Shown piece after piece: positions 36,393 to 47,400 of a stretch of 64,000 bases of DNA. The translations under genes and the position numbers were made by a program. Source of the stretch: Pseudoxanthomonas sp. CF125 (GTDB taxonomy: Bacteria > Pseudomonadota > Gammaproteobacteria > Xanthomonadales > Xanthomonadaceae). A model generated the notes under the pieces. That model was not told the DNA's origin and searched no databases. It saw only the letters and a list, made by a program, of their open reading frames with translations. The stretch covers positions 245,001 through 309,000 of the forward strand of contig NZ_FNLD01000003.1 of the NCBI RefSeq assembly GCF_900104085.1, written 5' to 3'. Position 1 is the stretch's first letter, and each line of letters starts with the position of its first letter.

Positions 36393-38000
36393 TCAGTCGA
36401 GGTATTCGTAGGCGGGCAGGGTCAGGAACTCGGCCAGTTCGTCGGCATGGCTCAGCTTCTCCAGCAGGGCCATGGCTTCGGCGATGCGCTTGCCGCCCGG
36501 CAGCGCGTCGGTGTCGCCCAGCTTCGCCGGCAGATTCAACAGCGCCCGTTCCAACAGGGCGAAATCGATCAAAGTGCCGTCGGCCAGATGCAGATTGTCC
36601 GAGTGCAGCCATTGCCACAGCTGGGTGCGGGAAATCTCGGCGGTGGCGGCGTCTTCCATCAGCCAATGGATCGGCACGCAGCCGTTGCCGTCCAGCCAGG
36701 CGGCCAGATAGCGCACGCAGACTTCCACGCTGCCTTCGAAACCGGCCGCAGTGATCGTGCCCAGCGAAGGCTTGATCAGATCGTCGCGGGCGACCTTGAC
36801 GTCTTCGCGCAACACGCCGTGCTGGTTCGGCGCCGGCATGTGTTCGTCGAAGATGCCGCGCGCGATGGGGATCAGCGCCGGGTGCGCCACCCAGGTGCCA
36901 TCGTGGCCGGCGCTGACTTCGCGCAGCTTGTCCGCGCGCACCCGCGCCATCGCCTGTTCGTTGGCGGCCTCGTCGCTGCTGATCGGAATCTGCGCGGCCA
37001 TGCCGCCCATCGCATGCGCGCCGCGCTGGTGGCAGGTCTGGATCAACAGCTCCGAGTACGCCTTCAGGAACGGCTGGGTCATGGTGACCTGGCCGCGCTC
37101 GGGCAGAACTTTGTCGCGGTGGCGGCGGAAGGTCTTCAGGTACGAAAAGATGTAGTCCCAGCGCCCGCAGTTGAGGCCGACGATACGGCCGCGCAGCGCA
37201 TGCAGGATCTCGTGCATCTCGAACACCGCCGGCAGCGTTTCGATCAGCACGGTGACCTTCATCTGGCCCTGCGGCAGGCCCAGCGTGGTTTCGATGTGCG
37301 ACAGCGCGGTCTCCCACAGCGCCGCCTCTTCCATCGACTGCAGCTTGGGCAGGTAGAAATAAGGGCCGCGGTCCTTCGCAGCCAGAAGCTTGGCGTTGTG
37401 GAAGGCGTACAGGGCCAGATCGAACAGGCCGCCGGCAATCGGCGCGCCGTCGATCAGCACGTGCTTTTCGTTCAGATGCCAGCCGCGCGGACGCACGATC
37501 AGCACGGCCTGTTCCTCGAACGGCTTCAGTGCGTACTGCTTGCCATTGTCTGCAGTGAACTGCAGGGTGCCGGCCACGGCGCCGATCAACGACTGCTGGC
37601 CGGCGACCAGATTGGCCCAGGTCGGCGAGGTGGAATCCTCGAAATCGGCCATGAACACCTTGGCACCCGAATTCAGCGCATTGATGACCATCTTCGGGTC
37701 GACCGGGCCGGTGATCTCCACCCGCCGGTCCTGCAGGGCGGCCGGCAAGGGGGCGACCTTCCAGTCGCCCTCCCGGATGGCGCGGGTGTCTTCGCGGAAG
37801 TCCGGCAAGCCGCCCCCGTCGAAGAAGGCCTGTCGCTCGCGGCGGGCGGCCAGCCGGGCCTGGCGCTGAGGTTCCATCAGGCGGTGCAGCGAGGCCAGCA
37901 GCTCCAGCGCAGCCGGGGTAAGCAGGCTGGCCTGTCCGGGCGCGGTGGCGGTGATTTCGATTGCGCTGGTGGGCTGGGACTGGGCAAACACGGCAGACAT
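36393..38000 (-). CDS. aceB: Malate synthase A
   Basis: AceB condenses glyoxylate with acetyl-CoA to malate. The 535-residue protein carries MADFEDSTSPTWANL, RPRGWHLNEKHVLIDG, IETLPAVFEMHEILHALR, GLNCGRWDYIFS and the C-terminal LTLPAYEYLD, all typical of the A isoform. I start at the ATG at 38000, which has GAGGAG 7 bases upstream; an earlier ATG at 38018 lies within that ribosome site. It is first in the aceBA operon and divergent from a LysR regulator. Confidence 0.97.
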   Translation of the reverse strand: MSAVFAQSQPTSAIEITATAPGQASLLTPAALELLASLHRLMEPQRQARLAARRERQAFFDGGGLPDFREDTRAIREGDWKVAPLPAALQDRRVEITGPVDPKMVINALNSGAKVFMADFEDSTSPTWANLVAGQQSLIGAVAGTLQFTADNGKQYALKPFEEQAVLIVRPRGWHLNEKHVLIDGAPIAGGLFDLALYAFHNAKLLAAKDRGPYFYLPKLQSMEEAALWETALSHIETTLGLPQGQMKVTVLIETLPAVFEMHEILHALRGRIVGLNCGRWDYIFSYLKTFRRHRDKVLPERGQVTMTQPFLKAYSELLIQTCHQRGAHAMGGMAAQIPISSDEAANEQAMARVRADKLREVSAGHDGTWVAHPALIPIARGIFDEHMPAPNQHGVLREDVKVARDDLIKPSLGTITAAGFEGSVEVCVRYLAAWLDGNGCVPIHWLMEDAATAEISRTQLWQWLHSDNLHLADGTLIDFALLERALLNLPAKLGDTDALPGGKRIAEAMALLEKLSHADELAEFLTLPAYEYLD

Positions 38001-38047
38001 TGGGCTACTCCTCGGCAATTACGGGCTACCAGCGCCATCAAAACCTG

Positions 38048-38130
38048 CCGTCGCCCCCGCGAAGGCGGGGATCCAGCAACTTTCGCTTCTGCGCGGAAGC
38101 CGCTGGGTTCCCGCCTTCGCGGGAATGACG
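38048..38130. repeat. R5 paired palindrome, copy 2
   Basis: The same inverted-repeat type as at 29051-29131 lies in the divergent aceB/LysR intergenic region, between the aceB start and the AT-rich operator region. Confidence 0.88.
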
Positions 38131-38186
38131 GCCGTAGGTTTCAGGCCATTCAAGCTGGGCGCTCACCGTGCTCCCGCACCATTTAT

Positions 38187-38230
38187 TTGACAACACAGTT
38201 TTATCAATGCAATTAATAAGCTTAGCTTAT
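38187..38230. promoter_or_regulatory. Putative LysR operator and promoter region for aceBA control
   Basis: The dyad ATAAGC-TTA-GCTTAT (38216-38230) contains a perfect T-N11-A LysR box (TAAGCTTAGCTTA). It ends 13 bases before the regulator's start. A TTGACA box lies at 38187-38192. The region is clearly AT-rich against the GC-rich surroundings. It fits autoregulation of the LysR gene and control of aceBA. Confidence 0.5.
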
Positions 38231-38243
38231 ATGGTGCATCGCA

Positions 38244-39212
38244 ATGCCTGACAAGCCCATCGCAACCCCCCGATTTCCTTACAAATCGGACCGGCTCAAA
38301 CCCTTGCGCGCGTTCTGCCAGACGGTGCGTTTGGGGTCGGTTTCGCGCGCTTCGGAAGCTTTGTACGTGAGCCAGCCGGCCATCACCCTGCAATTGCAGG
38401 CGCTGGAGCGCGAGCTGGGGGTGGGGCTGTTCGAACGCAGCGGCAGGCGCCTGACCCCCACCCGCGAGGGCCAGCTGCTGTACGAACTGGCCCAGCCGCT
38501 GGTGGAAAGCCTGGACGGGCTGGGCAGCAGCTTCCGCGAAAAAGTCCGCGGGCTGGACGCCGGCGAACTCAACATCGCCGCCAACAGCTCCACCATCCTC
38601 TATCTGCTACCGAAGATCGTGGAGCACTTCCGCAGCCAGCATCCGGAAGTGCGCCTGACCTTGCACAACGCGGTAAGCGCCGACGGCACCGACCTGCTGC
38701 GGTCCGATGCGGTGGATCTGGCCGTGGGTTCGATGCTGGATGTACCGCAGGATCTCAGCTACGAGCCCGTTTACCGTTTCGAGCCCCTGCTGATCGCGCC
38801 GCCCGATCATCCGCTGATCAAGCAGCGCACGCTGAAGCTCGAGGACCTGTCGCCCTATGGATTGATCCTGCCGCCGAAAAGACTGGTGACCTACCGTCTG
38901 GTCGATCTGGTGTTCCAGCAGAACCGCGTGCCGTACACCGTGGCGCTGGAAGTAGGCGGCTGGGAGGTGATCAAGCAGTACGTGGCCATGGGCATGGGTA
39001 TTTCCATCATCACTTCGATCTGCCTGACCGACGCCGACCGCGACCGCCTGGCCGCGCGGTCGCTAAGCCAATGGTTCCCCGCACGCAGCTATGGCGTGGT
39101 GGTGCGCAAGGGCAAGTACCTGTCGCCACAGGCGCGGGCATTCATCGAGCTGATCCAGCCGGACCTGTTCACCCGCCGCAGCTACGACGACACCGGTCAT
39201 TCGGAACGTTAG
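38244..39212 (+). CDS. LysR-family regulator (CysB-like), likely for aceBA
   Basis: This 322-residue regulator has an N-terminal HTH (LRAFCQTVRLGSVSRASEAL; VSQPAITLQLQALERELGVG; FERSGRRLTPTREG) and an effector-binding domain to the C-terminus. The effector core (GELNIAANSSTILYLLPKIV; GWEVIKQYVAMGMGISII) is like that of CysB/Cbl. It is divergent from aceB with an intact T-N11-A palindrome between them, so control of the glyoxylate shunt is the natural inference. The effector is unknown. Confidence 0.88.
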   Translation: MPDKPIATPRFPYKSDRLKPLRAFCQTVRLGSVSRASEALYVSQPAITLQLQALERELGVGLFERSGRRLTPTREGQLLYELAQPLVESLDGLGSSFREKVRGLDAGELNIAANSSTILYLLPKIVEHFRSQHPEVRLTLHNAVSADGTDLLRSDAVDLAVGSMLDVPQDLSYEPVYRFEPLLIAPPDHPLIKQRTLKLEDLSPYGLILPPKRLVTYRLVDLVFQQNRVPYTVALEVGGWEVIKQYVAMGMGISIITSICLTDADRDRLAARSLSQWFPARSYGVVVRKGKYLSPQARAFIELIQPDLFTRRSYDDTGHSER

Positions 39213-39282
39213 AAGAATCGGCGTGGCAACAATAAACGCCTGAAATCGGCGATTGATATTGAGAGACTCGGTGATCGCTTTT

Positions 39283-39390
39283 GCCCCCTTTGGAAAAGGG
39301 GGCTACGGGGGATTTGCTCTTGATCTTGCTTTCCCGGCGATCAAGAGCAAAAGCAAATCCCCCTCAATCCCCCTTTTTCAAAGGGGGAGG
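39283..39390. repeat. R7 paired palindrome (CCCCCTTT...AAAGGGGG)
   Basis: A long imperfect inverted repeat. The left part has CCCCCTTTGGAAAAGGGGG, then GGGGGATTTGCTCTTGATC. The right part repeats this in reverse complement as GATCAAGAGCAAAAGCAAAT, ending in CCCCCTTTTTCAAAGGGGG. Each outer arm is itself a hairpin, so a cruciform or MITE-like element is possible. Confidence 0.85.
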
Positions 39391-39466
39391 CGACACGGGG
39401 ACTCGGCCCTCAGTGCCGCAGTCCGGGAATGAGGCCGAACAGGACGAACGGTACGGACATCGAGCT

Positions 39467-39688
39467 TCAGAGGGCGCCCGGTTTGCTCCCAGCCAGGCGG
39501 AAGACCACGCCGGCAACCAGGCCGGCAAGACCAACGAAGAAGGCAACGGCGGCGGACGCAGGCGTCTGGCCGGTCGAATAGTAGATCGCGACGGCGATGG
39601 CCAGGCCGACGGCGAACGGAACAAGAAAGCGGCGGGCAAGCACGATGTCGATGAGGCTTCCCCCAAGGTCGAAAAGATCGAGTGCCAT
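39467..39688 (-). CDS. Hypothetical two-helix membrane protein
   Basis: This 73-residue protein has two hydrophobic helices (about 17-36 and 44-66) joined by a short turn. A GGGAG ribosome site lies 6 bases ahead of its ATG. I do not recognise the family. It is the last of four same-strand small genes (41302-39467). Confidence 0.65.
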   Translation of the reverse strand: MALDLFDLGGSLIDIVLARRFLVPFAVGLAIAVAIYYSTGQTPASAAVAFFVGLAGLVAGVVFRLAGSKPGAL

Positions 39689-39707
39689 CGCTATCTCCCG
39701 TCGTGAT

Positions 39708-40076
39708 TCAACTCTGTTGGCCGTCTGCTGCCGCCTGACCGATCCACAACCTGTTTCCGTCGGGATCGTCGAAGCGGAACTCGGTCATGTCGTAGAACGA
39801 AGTCTCCAGGTCGGGAACGGCCAAGCCGTGGTCGCGAAGCTGTCGGTGGTACTGCTTGACGTCGTCCGGGTACAAGTAGAGAACGGACGTGCGCGGACTC
39901 TGCGGATGGACGTTGATCGACTCATCCACCATCAGCCGGCACTCGCCGAAACACAGCATCGCCCAGCGCCAGCTGTCGTTCCTGTTTTCGACGGTGAAGC
40001 CGAGCTTCCGATAGAACTCGACGCTGGCGGGCATGCTCCTTACCGGCAGCATCGGGATGAGACGGGTCATCTTCAT
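39708..40076 (-). CDS. VOC/glyoxalase-fold (bleomycin resistance-like) protein
   Basis: This 122-residue protein is a single pair of beta-alpha-beta-beta-beta modules. It shows MLPVRSMPASVEFYRKLGFTV at the start and FYDMTEFRFDDPDGNRLWIG near the end, typical of the VOC superfamily. The ligand or substrate is unknown. The ATG at 40076 (MKMTRLIP) has GAGG 5 bases ahead; the longer frame is not used. Confidence 0.85.
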   Translation of the reverse strand: MKMTRLIPMLPVRSMPASVEFYRKLGFTVENRNDSWRWAMLCFGECRLMVDESINVHPQSPRTSVLYLYPDDVKQYHRQLRDHGLAVPDLETSFYDMTEFRFDDPDGNRLWIGQAAADGQQS

Positions 40077-40158
40077 AAGAACCTCGCAAGGTCGGGATAT
40101 AGCGCCTTCCAAGCCGGTTTTCGAAACGCTTTCGGCTTGAATGACAGCCAGAAGCAAC

Positions 40159-40536
40159 TCAGTAATCGCACTTCAAATCTCCTTCTATGACGCTGGATCC
40201 GATGCTGAGGATGGCGCGGCCGTCGACCCCATTGAGGTTGAATGAAGGCGGCATGGCAAGATTCTTCGGGTTACGGAACTCAAGACTGACTTTCCTGGCC
40301 CTTGGACTGAAATGCTTGAGCGAATAATCCGCAGGATTGAGCGCAACCGGCTTGCCGGACCCGAATGTCGTTGAGCTGAAGACGATGACCGGGTCCGCAT
40401 CGCCGTAACCGATAAACTCCAACTCGTAATAGCGGGGCGCTTCGCCGGCCGAGAATGTGCAGGCGGTTTGCGAGGCGAGAGCGGACTGACTCATGAGGGC
40501 CAGCAGCGTTGCGGCGGAAGCGAGCTTGCGGATCAT
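40159..40536 (-). CDS. Hypothetical secreted protein
   Basis: This 125-residue protein has a clear signal peptide (MIRKLASAATLLALMSQSAL, cleavage after ALA-S). The mature part is about 103 residues, rich in beta-strand residues, with two Cys (CTF near the start, KCDY at the end) that may pair. No known domain is recognised. It is probably periplasmic or outer-membrane associated. Confidence 0.75.
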   Translation of the reverse strand: MIRKLASAATLLALMSQSALASQTACTFSAGEAPRYYELEFIGYGDADPVIVFSSTTFGSGKPVALNPADYSLKHFSPRARKVSLEFRNPKNLAMPPSFNLNGVDGRAILSIGSSVIEGDLKCDY

Positions 40537-40693
40537 GTGCCGGATTCCTCGATTGAACCGCGTCGGAAAGCGCAGTGTAGGGCGGGCCTTCTGCCGCGGT
40601 AACCATCAGTCGGTCCATCATTGCCCATTGCCGCCCCACCGCTGAACCAATCCGGGCCGCCACGCGACCTCGGTTTGGAGGAATCGCCTGCCC

Positions 40694-41302
40694 TCATTCC
40701 ATGGGCTGGCGGATGATGGTTTTCCACTTGGCCGGATCGGCGCGGCGGATGTCGCTCAGATACACTTCATGGTGCTTTCCGGCAAGCGCCGAGCGCGCAC
40801 CGATGAAATCATGGACCCGCTGGATAGTCGGACCTTCGTCGCTGAATGGGCCGATGTGAAGCGTCTGCGCGCATAGTCCTTCGGTAAAGCTCTCCAGCCT
40901 GAGCGAATCCAGCGCAGGAAGCGCTTTCTTTCGCTTCACTTCCGCAATGGCCGCATGAACAACCGCCTCCTCCAGAAGATGAGGCTGCATGATCATCATC
41001 GTCCATTTCCACTTCGACCTGTCGTCGGCGGCGAAAGAGGACATGTCGTCCGACCACCAAAGCCCTTCGAGAGGCATGACCGCATAGTCGATGCCTCTCG
41101 CTCCCTTCTTCATCATGAACTTCGCCGTGTAGGAAACGGAGAACAGCGCTTCCACCGCTTCGGCATACTTCTTCGATGTATTGGGATCGCCTTCGCCGTC
41201 CACCATCAGGAACCGGAAAGCCGGCACTTCAACCTGCACCACCACCTTTGCGGACGGCTGATAGAGATGCTTCAGTTCCTTCTTGAGATCGATTTTCTGC
41301 AC
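40694..41302 (-). CDS. GyrI-like/SOUL-type small-molecule-binding protein
   Basis: This 202-residue protein reads MQKIDLKKELKHLYQPSA, then FRFLMVDGEGDPN and EGLWW. It ends QTLHIGPFSDEGPTIQRVHD and HHEVYLSDIRRADPAKWKTIIR, the pattern of stand-alone GyrI-like domain proteins. The GTG start at 41302 has GGGA 6 bases ahead and gives the usual family N-terminus. Such proteins are thought to bind or sequester hydrophobic compounds. The function here is unknown. Confidence 0.8.
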   Translation of the reverse strand: MQKIDLKKELKHLYQPSAKVVVQVEVPAFRFLMVDGEGDPNTSKKYAEAVEALFSVSYTAKFMMKKGARGIDYAVMPLEGLWWSDDMSSFAADDRSKWKWTMMIMQPHLLEEAVVHAAIAEVKRKKALPALDSLRLESFTEGLCAQTLHIGPFSDEGPTIQRVHDFIGARSALAGKHHEVYLSDIRRADPAKWKTIIRQPME

Positions 41303-41494
41303 TAGCGGTCCCGATGATGGCCAACGCCTGGATTGCACCGTCCCGCAGCGGATCGGCGTGGCGCGAGAGTACAACCGAAACCTGTTTTTGAGCGCGACCA
41401 AGATACCCGCTCCACTCGAAACGGACTATCGGCCAACCCAAAGGCCGCAGACCCGACACCCCGGTATTCACAAGCCACTTCCCCCGCCAATGCA

Positions 41495-44400
41495 ATGATC
41501 GAAACCCTGTTGGGTTCATCGCGACGGTTCCATATGCCCAGTGCTTGGCGGATCTTCGGTCGTTGGCTGCGCTTGCGCAGGCGCATCCGGCGCTGGCAGC
41601 CCACCGTTTTGCAGAAGCCGCTGCTGGCCGAGGAACCGTTGCGCTCCCAGCTGCTCAGCGCCGAGCAGATGGAATGGCACGGCAAGGCGCTGGCGCGCGG
41701 GCACCGCGTGCACCTGCTCCCGCAGCCGGATCAGTTGCTGTCGCGGCTGAAGGAGAACGAAGGCCTGCTGGACGACGCCAATTCCCTGCTCACCAAGATG
41801 GTGCAGGACGGGATGCGCATCACTCCGGCCGGCGAGTGGCTGCTGGACAACTACTATCTGATCGAGGAACAGATACGCACCGCAAGGCGGCACTTGCCCA
41901 AAGGTTACAGCCGGGAACTGCCTTCCTTGAGCAAGGGCCCTTCGTCCGGACTGCCGCGCGTCTATGACCTGGCGATGGAAGCCATCGCCCATGGCGACGG
42001 CCGTATCGACGCCGAGACCCTGAGCCTGTTCGTGGCCGCCTATCAAACGGTCATGCCATTGCGGATGGGCGAGTTGTGGGCCATACCCATCATGTTGCGG
42101 CTGGCGCTGATAGAGAACCTGCGGCGCATGGCGGTGCGGGTGATGCGCGATGGCGTCGACCATCGCCTGGCCGGCGAATGGGCGGCCTTGCTCAACGAGA
42201 CAGCCGACAACGCTCCCAAGAACGTGGTGCTGGTGGTGGCCGACATGGCGCGCTCCAGCCCGCCCTTGTCCGGCGCCTTCGTAGCGGAGCTGATTCGCGG
42301 CATCCACGGACGCAGCGCGGTGCTGGCCATGCCGATGAACTGGACCGAGCAGTGGGTAGCCGATAGCGGCCACAGCATCGAAGCGCTGGTGCATGCCGAG
42401 AGCCAGCAACAGGCCTCGGACCAGGTCTCGATAAGCAACAGCATCGGCAGCCTGCGCTTCCTGGCCAACATGGACTGGCGCGAGTTCGTGGAAACCATGA
42501 GCCTGGTCGACAAGACCCTGCGCGAAGACCCGGCCGGCACCTATGCCTTCATGGACTTCAACACCCGCGACGCTTACCGGCACGTGGTGGAAAAGGTGGC
42601 CCGGCTCAGCGGCGCCGATGAAATGGAAGTGGCGCGCAGCGTGCTGGCGCTGGCGCAGACGCATGCCGGCACGCGCGACATCCGCGCGCATGTGGGCTAC
42701 TACCTGGTCGACGACGGCATCGCGCAGATGCGCGCGGCGGTAGCCGCGCTGGAGACCGCGCGCAAACCGGTACGTCTGCGTCCGCGCCGGATCCCGTTGC
42801 CGCTGTATCTTGCGCCCATCATCGTGGTGGCCCTGACCTTCACCTGGATCCTGGTGACCGAAGCCAGCGCAGGCCGCTTCGACTGGGCATGGCTGAGCCT
42901 GATAGGCTTGCTGGGCCTCATCGCCTTCAGCGAACTGGGCATCGCCCTGGTCAACTGGGCAGCGACGGTGCTGGTCGCTCCGCAACCGCTGCCGCGCATG
43001 GACTACTCCCACGGCCTACCCGCCAATGCGCGCACGCTGGTGGTGGTGCCCAGCATGATCGGCAGCGTCCAGGGCATCGATGCGCTGGTCGAGGGACTGG
43101 AAGTGCGTTTCCTGGCCAATCGCGACGCCCACCTGCATTTCGGCCTGCTCACCGATTTCCTGGACGCCGGCCAGCAGATGCTGCCCGGCGACCAGCCGTT
43201 GCTGGACCACGCGGCGCATCAGGTGGAACGTCTCAACGCGCGCTACGCGCCTGAGGGCAACGACCTGTTCTTCCTCTTCCACCGCCCCCGCCAATGGAAT
43301 CCGCGCGAGAAGGCGTGGATGGGCTACGAACGCAAGCGCGGCAAGCTGGCCGCGTTGAACCGTCTGCTGCGCAGCGGCGCCAGCGAGGCGTTTGTGAAAA
43401 TCGTGGGCAATACCGCGGTGCTGACCAACGTGCGCTACGTCATCACCCTGGATACCGACACCCGCCTGCCGCGCGATGCCGCGCGCGAATTCGTCGCCAC
43501 CCTCGCCCACCCGCTCAACCATGCGCGCTTCGACGAGAAGAAACGCCGGGTAACGCGCGGCTACGGCATTCTGCAGCCCAGCGTGGGCAGCAGCATGAGC
43601 GGGCGCATCAATTCGCGCTACGCGCGCATGTACGGCAGCGAGCCGGGCATCGATCCTTACACGCGCACGGTGTCTGACGTGTACCAGGATCTGTTCGGCG
43701 AAGGCTCGTTCGTCGGCAAGGGCATTTACGATGTGTATGCGTTCGAGCATGCGCTGGAGAACCGCTTCCCCGCCAACAGCATCCTCAGCCACGACCTGCT
43801 GGAAGGCTGCTACGCGCGGGCCGGACTGGTCAGCGACGTACGTTTGTTCGAGGACTATCCGGCGCGCTACGCCGCCGATGTGAAGCGCCGCTACCGCTGG
43901 ATCCGCGGCGACTGGCAGTTGCTGCCCTGGCTGTTGCCGTGGGTGCCGCGCCACGGCGGCGGATTCGAACGCAATCCCCTGTCGGCGCTGTCGCGCGGCA
44001 AGTTGCTGGACAATCTGCGCCGCAGCCTGGTGCCGGCGGCGGCTACCGCGTTACTGGTCCTCGGCTGGATCTTGCTGCCGCGGACTTTGGCCTGGACGCT
44101 GTGGGTGCTGTGCCTGCTGCTGTTGCCGATACTGGTACCTGCGCTGCGCGATGTGTTCGTCAAGCCGGTGGACATGGCGCTGGAAACGCATCTGCTGCAA
44201 GTGCTGAAATCATGCGCACGGCAGCTGCTACGCGCAGCGGTGAACCTGGCCTGCCTGCCTTACGAAGCGTTCTTCAGCCTGGGCGCGATCGTGCGCACCC
44301 TGTGGCGAATGGCGATCAGCCGCCGGCACCTGCTGCAGTGGAATCCTTCCAGCGAAGTCGAGCGCAGCCTGGGCTCCGGTTTCGGCGCGGAACTGCGCGG

Positions 44401-47400
44401 CATGTGGTTCGCGCCGGCGTTCGCCATCGCCGTCGCGGCGCTGTTGGCCAAATCCAATCCGATGGCGCTCTGGGTGGCCGCTCCGATCCTGGCCTTGTGG
44501 CTTTCTTCGCCAGCGCTGATGGCATGGATGGGCGGGACGCCGCGGCAGAAAAAAGCCGAACTGTCGCGCTCGCAGCTGGCCTTCCTGGGCCGCCTGTCGC
44601 GCCGCACCTGGGCCTTCTTCGAGACCTGGATCAGGGAAGAAGACCACTGGCTACCGCCCGACAATATCCAGGAACACCCTGCCCTGGTGGTGGCGCGACG
44701 CACCTCGCCCACCAATATCGGCCTGTCGCTGCTGGCCAACCTGTCGGCCTACGACTTCGGTTACCTGCAGGTGGGCGGCTTGATGGAACGGACCCAGCGC
44801 GTACTGACCACCATGGAAATGCTGCCGCGGCATCGCGGACATTTCTACAACTGGTACGACACCGAAACGCTGCAGCCACTGCCGCCGCACTACATCTCCT
44901 CTGTGGACAGCGGCAACCTGGCCGGGCATTTGCTGACCTTGCGCCAGGGTTTGCTGGCGCTGCTGGATGCGCCCATCCTGGCCCGCTCCACCTACGGCGG
45001 CCTGGCCGATACCTTCGGCGTGCTGGAAGAGGCGCGGGTAGCGGCCGGTTTCGGCGGCGGCGAACTGGATCCGGCGCTCGAAGCATTCCGCCAGCAACTG
45101 GACGCAGCGCGCGCGCAACCGCCGGTGTCGCTGCTCGACGCAGAACGCATGCTGGCCCAGCTTGCGAACCAGGCCGCGGCGATCGTTTCGGCGTGGCCGC
45201 TGCCCGCGCCGGCGGAGTTCGACGGCGAGCCGCACTGGCCTACCTCGCTGGCCGACGCATGCCGTTCCGCGCACGAGGAACTGCTGTTCTTCGCACCCTG
45301 GCTTACCTCTTCGGAGCAGGCGATGGGCGAAGTGCTGGAAGCGGTGACTGCCGGGCCTGTGCCGACCCTGCGTGAACTGAGTTCGCAAACCTACAGCCCT
45401 CTGGCGCAGGGACGCGCACGCACGCGCATCAACGACCTGGAGCGGCTGGCGCATCTGGCCGGCCAGTATTCGCTGATGGAATACGAGTTCCTGTACGACC
45501 GCGGCCGCCATCTGCTGTCGATCGGCTACAACGTCGACGAACGGCGCCTGGATCCCGGCCACTACGACCTGCTGGCTTCGGAAGCCAGGCTGTGCAGTTT
45601 CGTGGCCATCGCCCAGGGCCAACTGCCGCAGGAAACCTGGTTCGCGCTGGGACGGTTGCTGACCGAAGTGGACGGCGATGCCACGCTGCTGTCGTGGAGC
45701 GGTTCGATGTTCGAATACCTGATGCCGCAGCTGGTGATGCCCAGCTATCCGGACACCTTGCTGGACCAGACCTCCAAGCATGCGGTCGATGCGCAGATCC
45801 ATTTCGGCGCTCGGCGCAACGTGCCCTGGGGCATTTCCGAATCCGGCTACAACACCGTCGATGCGCGCATGAATTACCAGTACCGCGCGTTCGGCGTGCC
45901 CGGCCTGGGCTTGAAGCGCGGACTGGGACAGGACCTGGTGATTGCGCCCTACGCCACCATGATGGCGCTGATGATCGCGCCGGAAGCGGCGTGCCAGAAT
46001 CTGCAGCGCCTCACCGAGCTCGGCTTCAGCGGGCGCTACGGCATGTACGAGGCCATCGACTACACGCCCAGCCGGGTGCCGCGCGGGCAGGACCATGCGT
46101 TGGTCCGTTCGTTCATGGCCCACCATCAGGGCATGGGTTTCCTGGCCCTGGATTACCTGCTGCACGACCAGCCCATGCAGAAGCGCTTCATGGACGATGC
46201 CGAATTCCAGGCGACCCTGCTGCTGCTGCAGGAACGCATTCCGCACATCGGCGTGTTCCACCCGCACGAGGCCGAAGCTACCGGCATGCGCAGCGCGCCG
46301 ACCGCCACGGAAACCCAATTGCGCGTGTTCCGCGATCCCAACACCGCCAGGCCCGCAGTGCAGATGCTGTCCAACGGCCGCTATCACGGCCTGTTGACCA
46401 GCGCCGGCGGCGGCTACAGCCGCCTGCGCGACATGGCGGTGACGCGCTGGCGCGAAGACGGCACCCGCGACCACTGGGGCAGCTTCTGCTATCTGCGCGA
46501 CGTCTACAGCGGCGAGTTCTGGTCGGCGGCCTACCAGCCGACCTGCGTACCGGTGGATCAGTACGAAGCGATATTCTCCGACGCCAAAGCCGAGTTCCGC
46601 GGACGCAAACGCGGTTACGACTCGCATCTTGAAATCGCGATCTCGGCCGAGGACGACATCGAGCTGCGCCGCCTGACCGTCAGCAACCGTTCGCGCCGCG
46701 CGCGCACCATCGAGATCACCACCTACGCCGAAGTGGTGCTGGCGCCCTCGATTTCCGATGAAATGCATCCGGCTTTCAGCAACCTGTTCGTGCAGACGCA
46801 GATCGTGCGAGACAAGCAGGCGCTGCTGTGCACGCGCCGGCCGCGCGCGCACGACGAAGTTCCGCCGTGGATGCTGCACCTGGTGGCGGTGCACGACGCC
46901 GACATCGACAGCATTTCCTACGAAACCGACCGCGCGCGCTTCCTGGGCCGCGGCAACACTCCACGCGCGCCGCAGGCGTTGACGTCGCTGGAGGCTTTGT
47001 CGGACTCGGAAGGCTCGGTGCTGGATCCCATCGTCGCCATCCGCTGCCGGATCACTCTGGCGCCCGACCAGACCGCCATCGTCGACATGGTCACCGGCGT
47101 CGGCGCCGACCGCCAGGCGTGTGCGGCGCTGATCGACAAATACCGCGACCGCCGCTTGGCCGATCGCGTGTTCGACCTGGCGTGGACGCACAGCCAGGTG
47201 GTGCGCCGGCAGATCAACGCCTCGCAAGGCGACGCACGGCTGTACGAACGCCTGGCCGGACTGATGGTGTACGCGCATCCGTTCCTGCGCGCGGACAACG
47301 CGGTGCTGATGCAGAACCGGCGCGGGCAATCGGGGTTGTGGGGACATTCCATTTCCGGCGACCTTCCCATCGTGCTGGTACAGATCGCCGAAGCGGCCAA

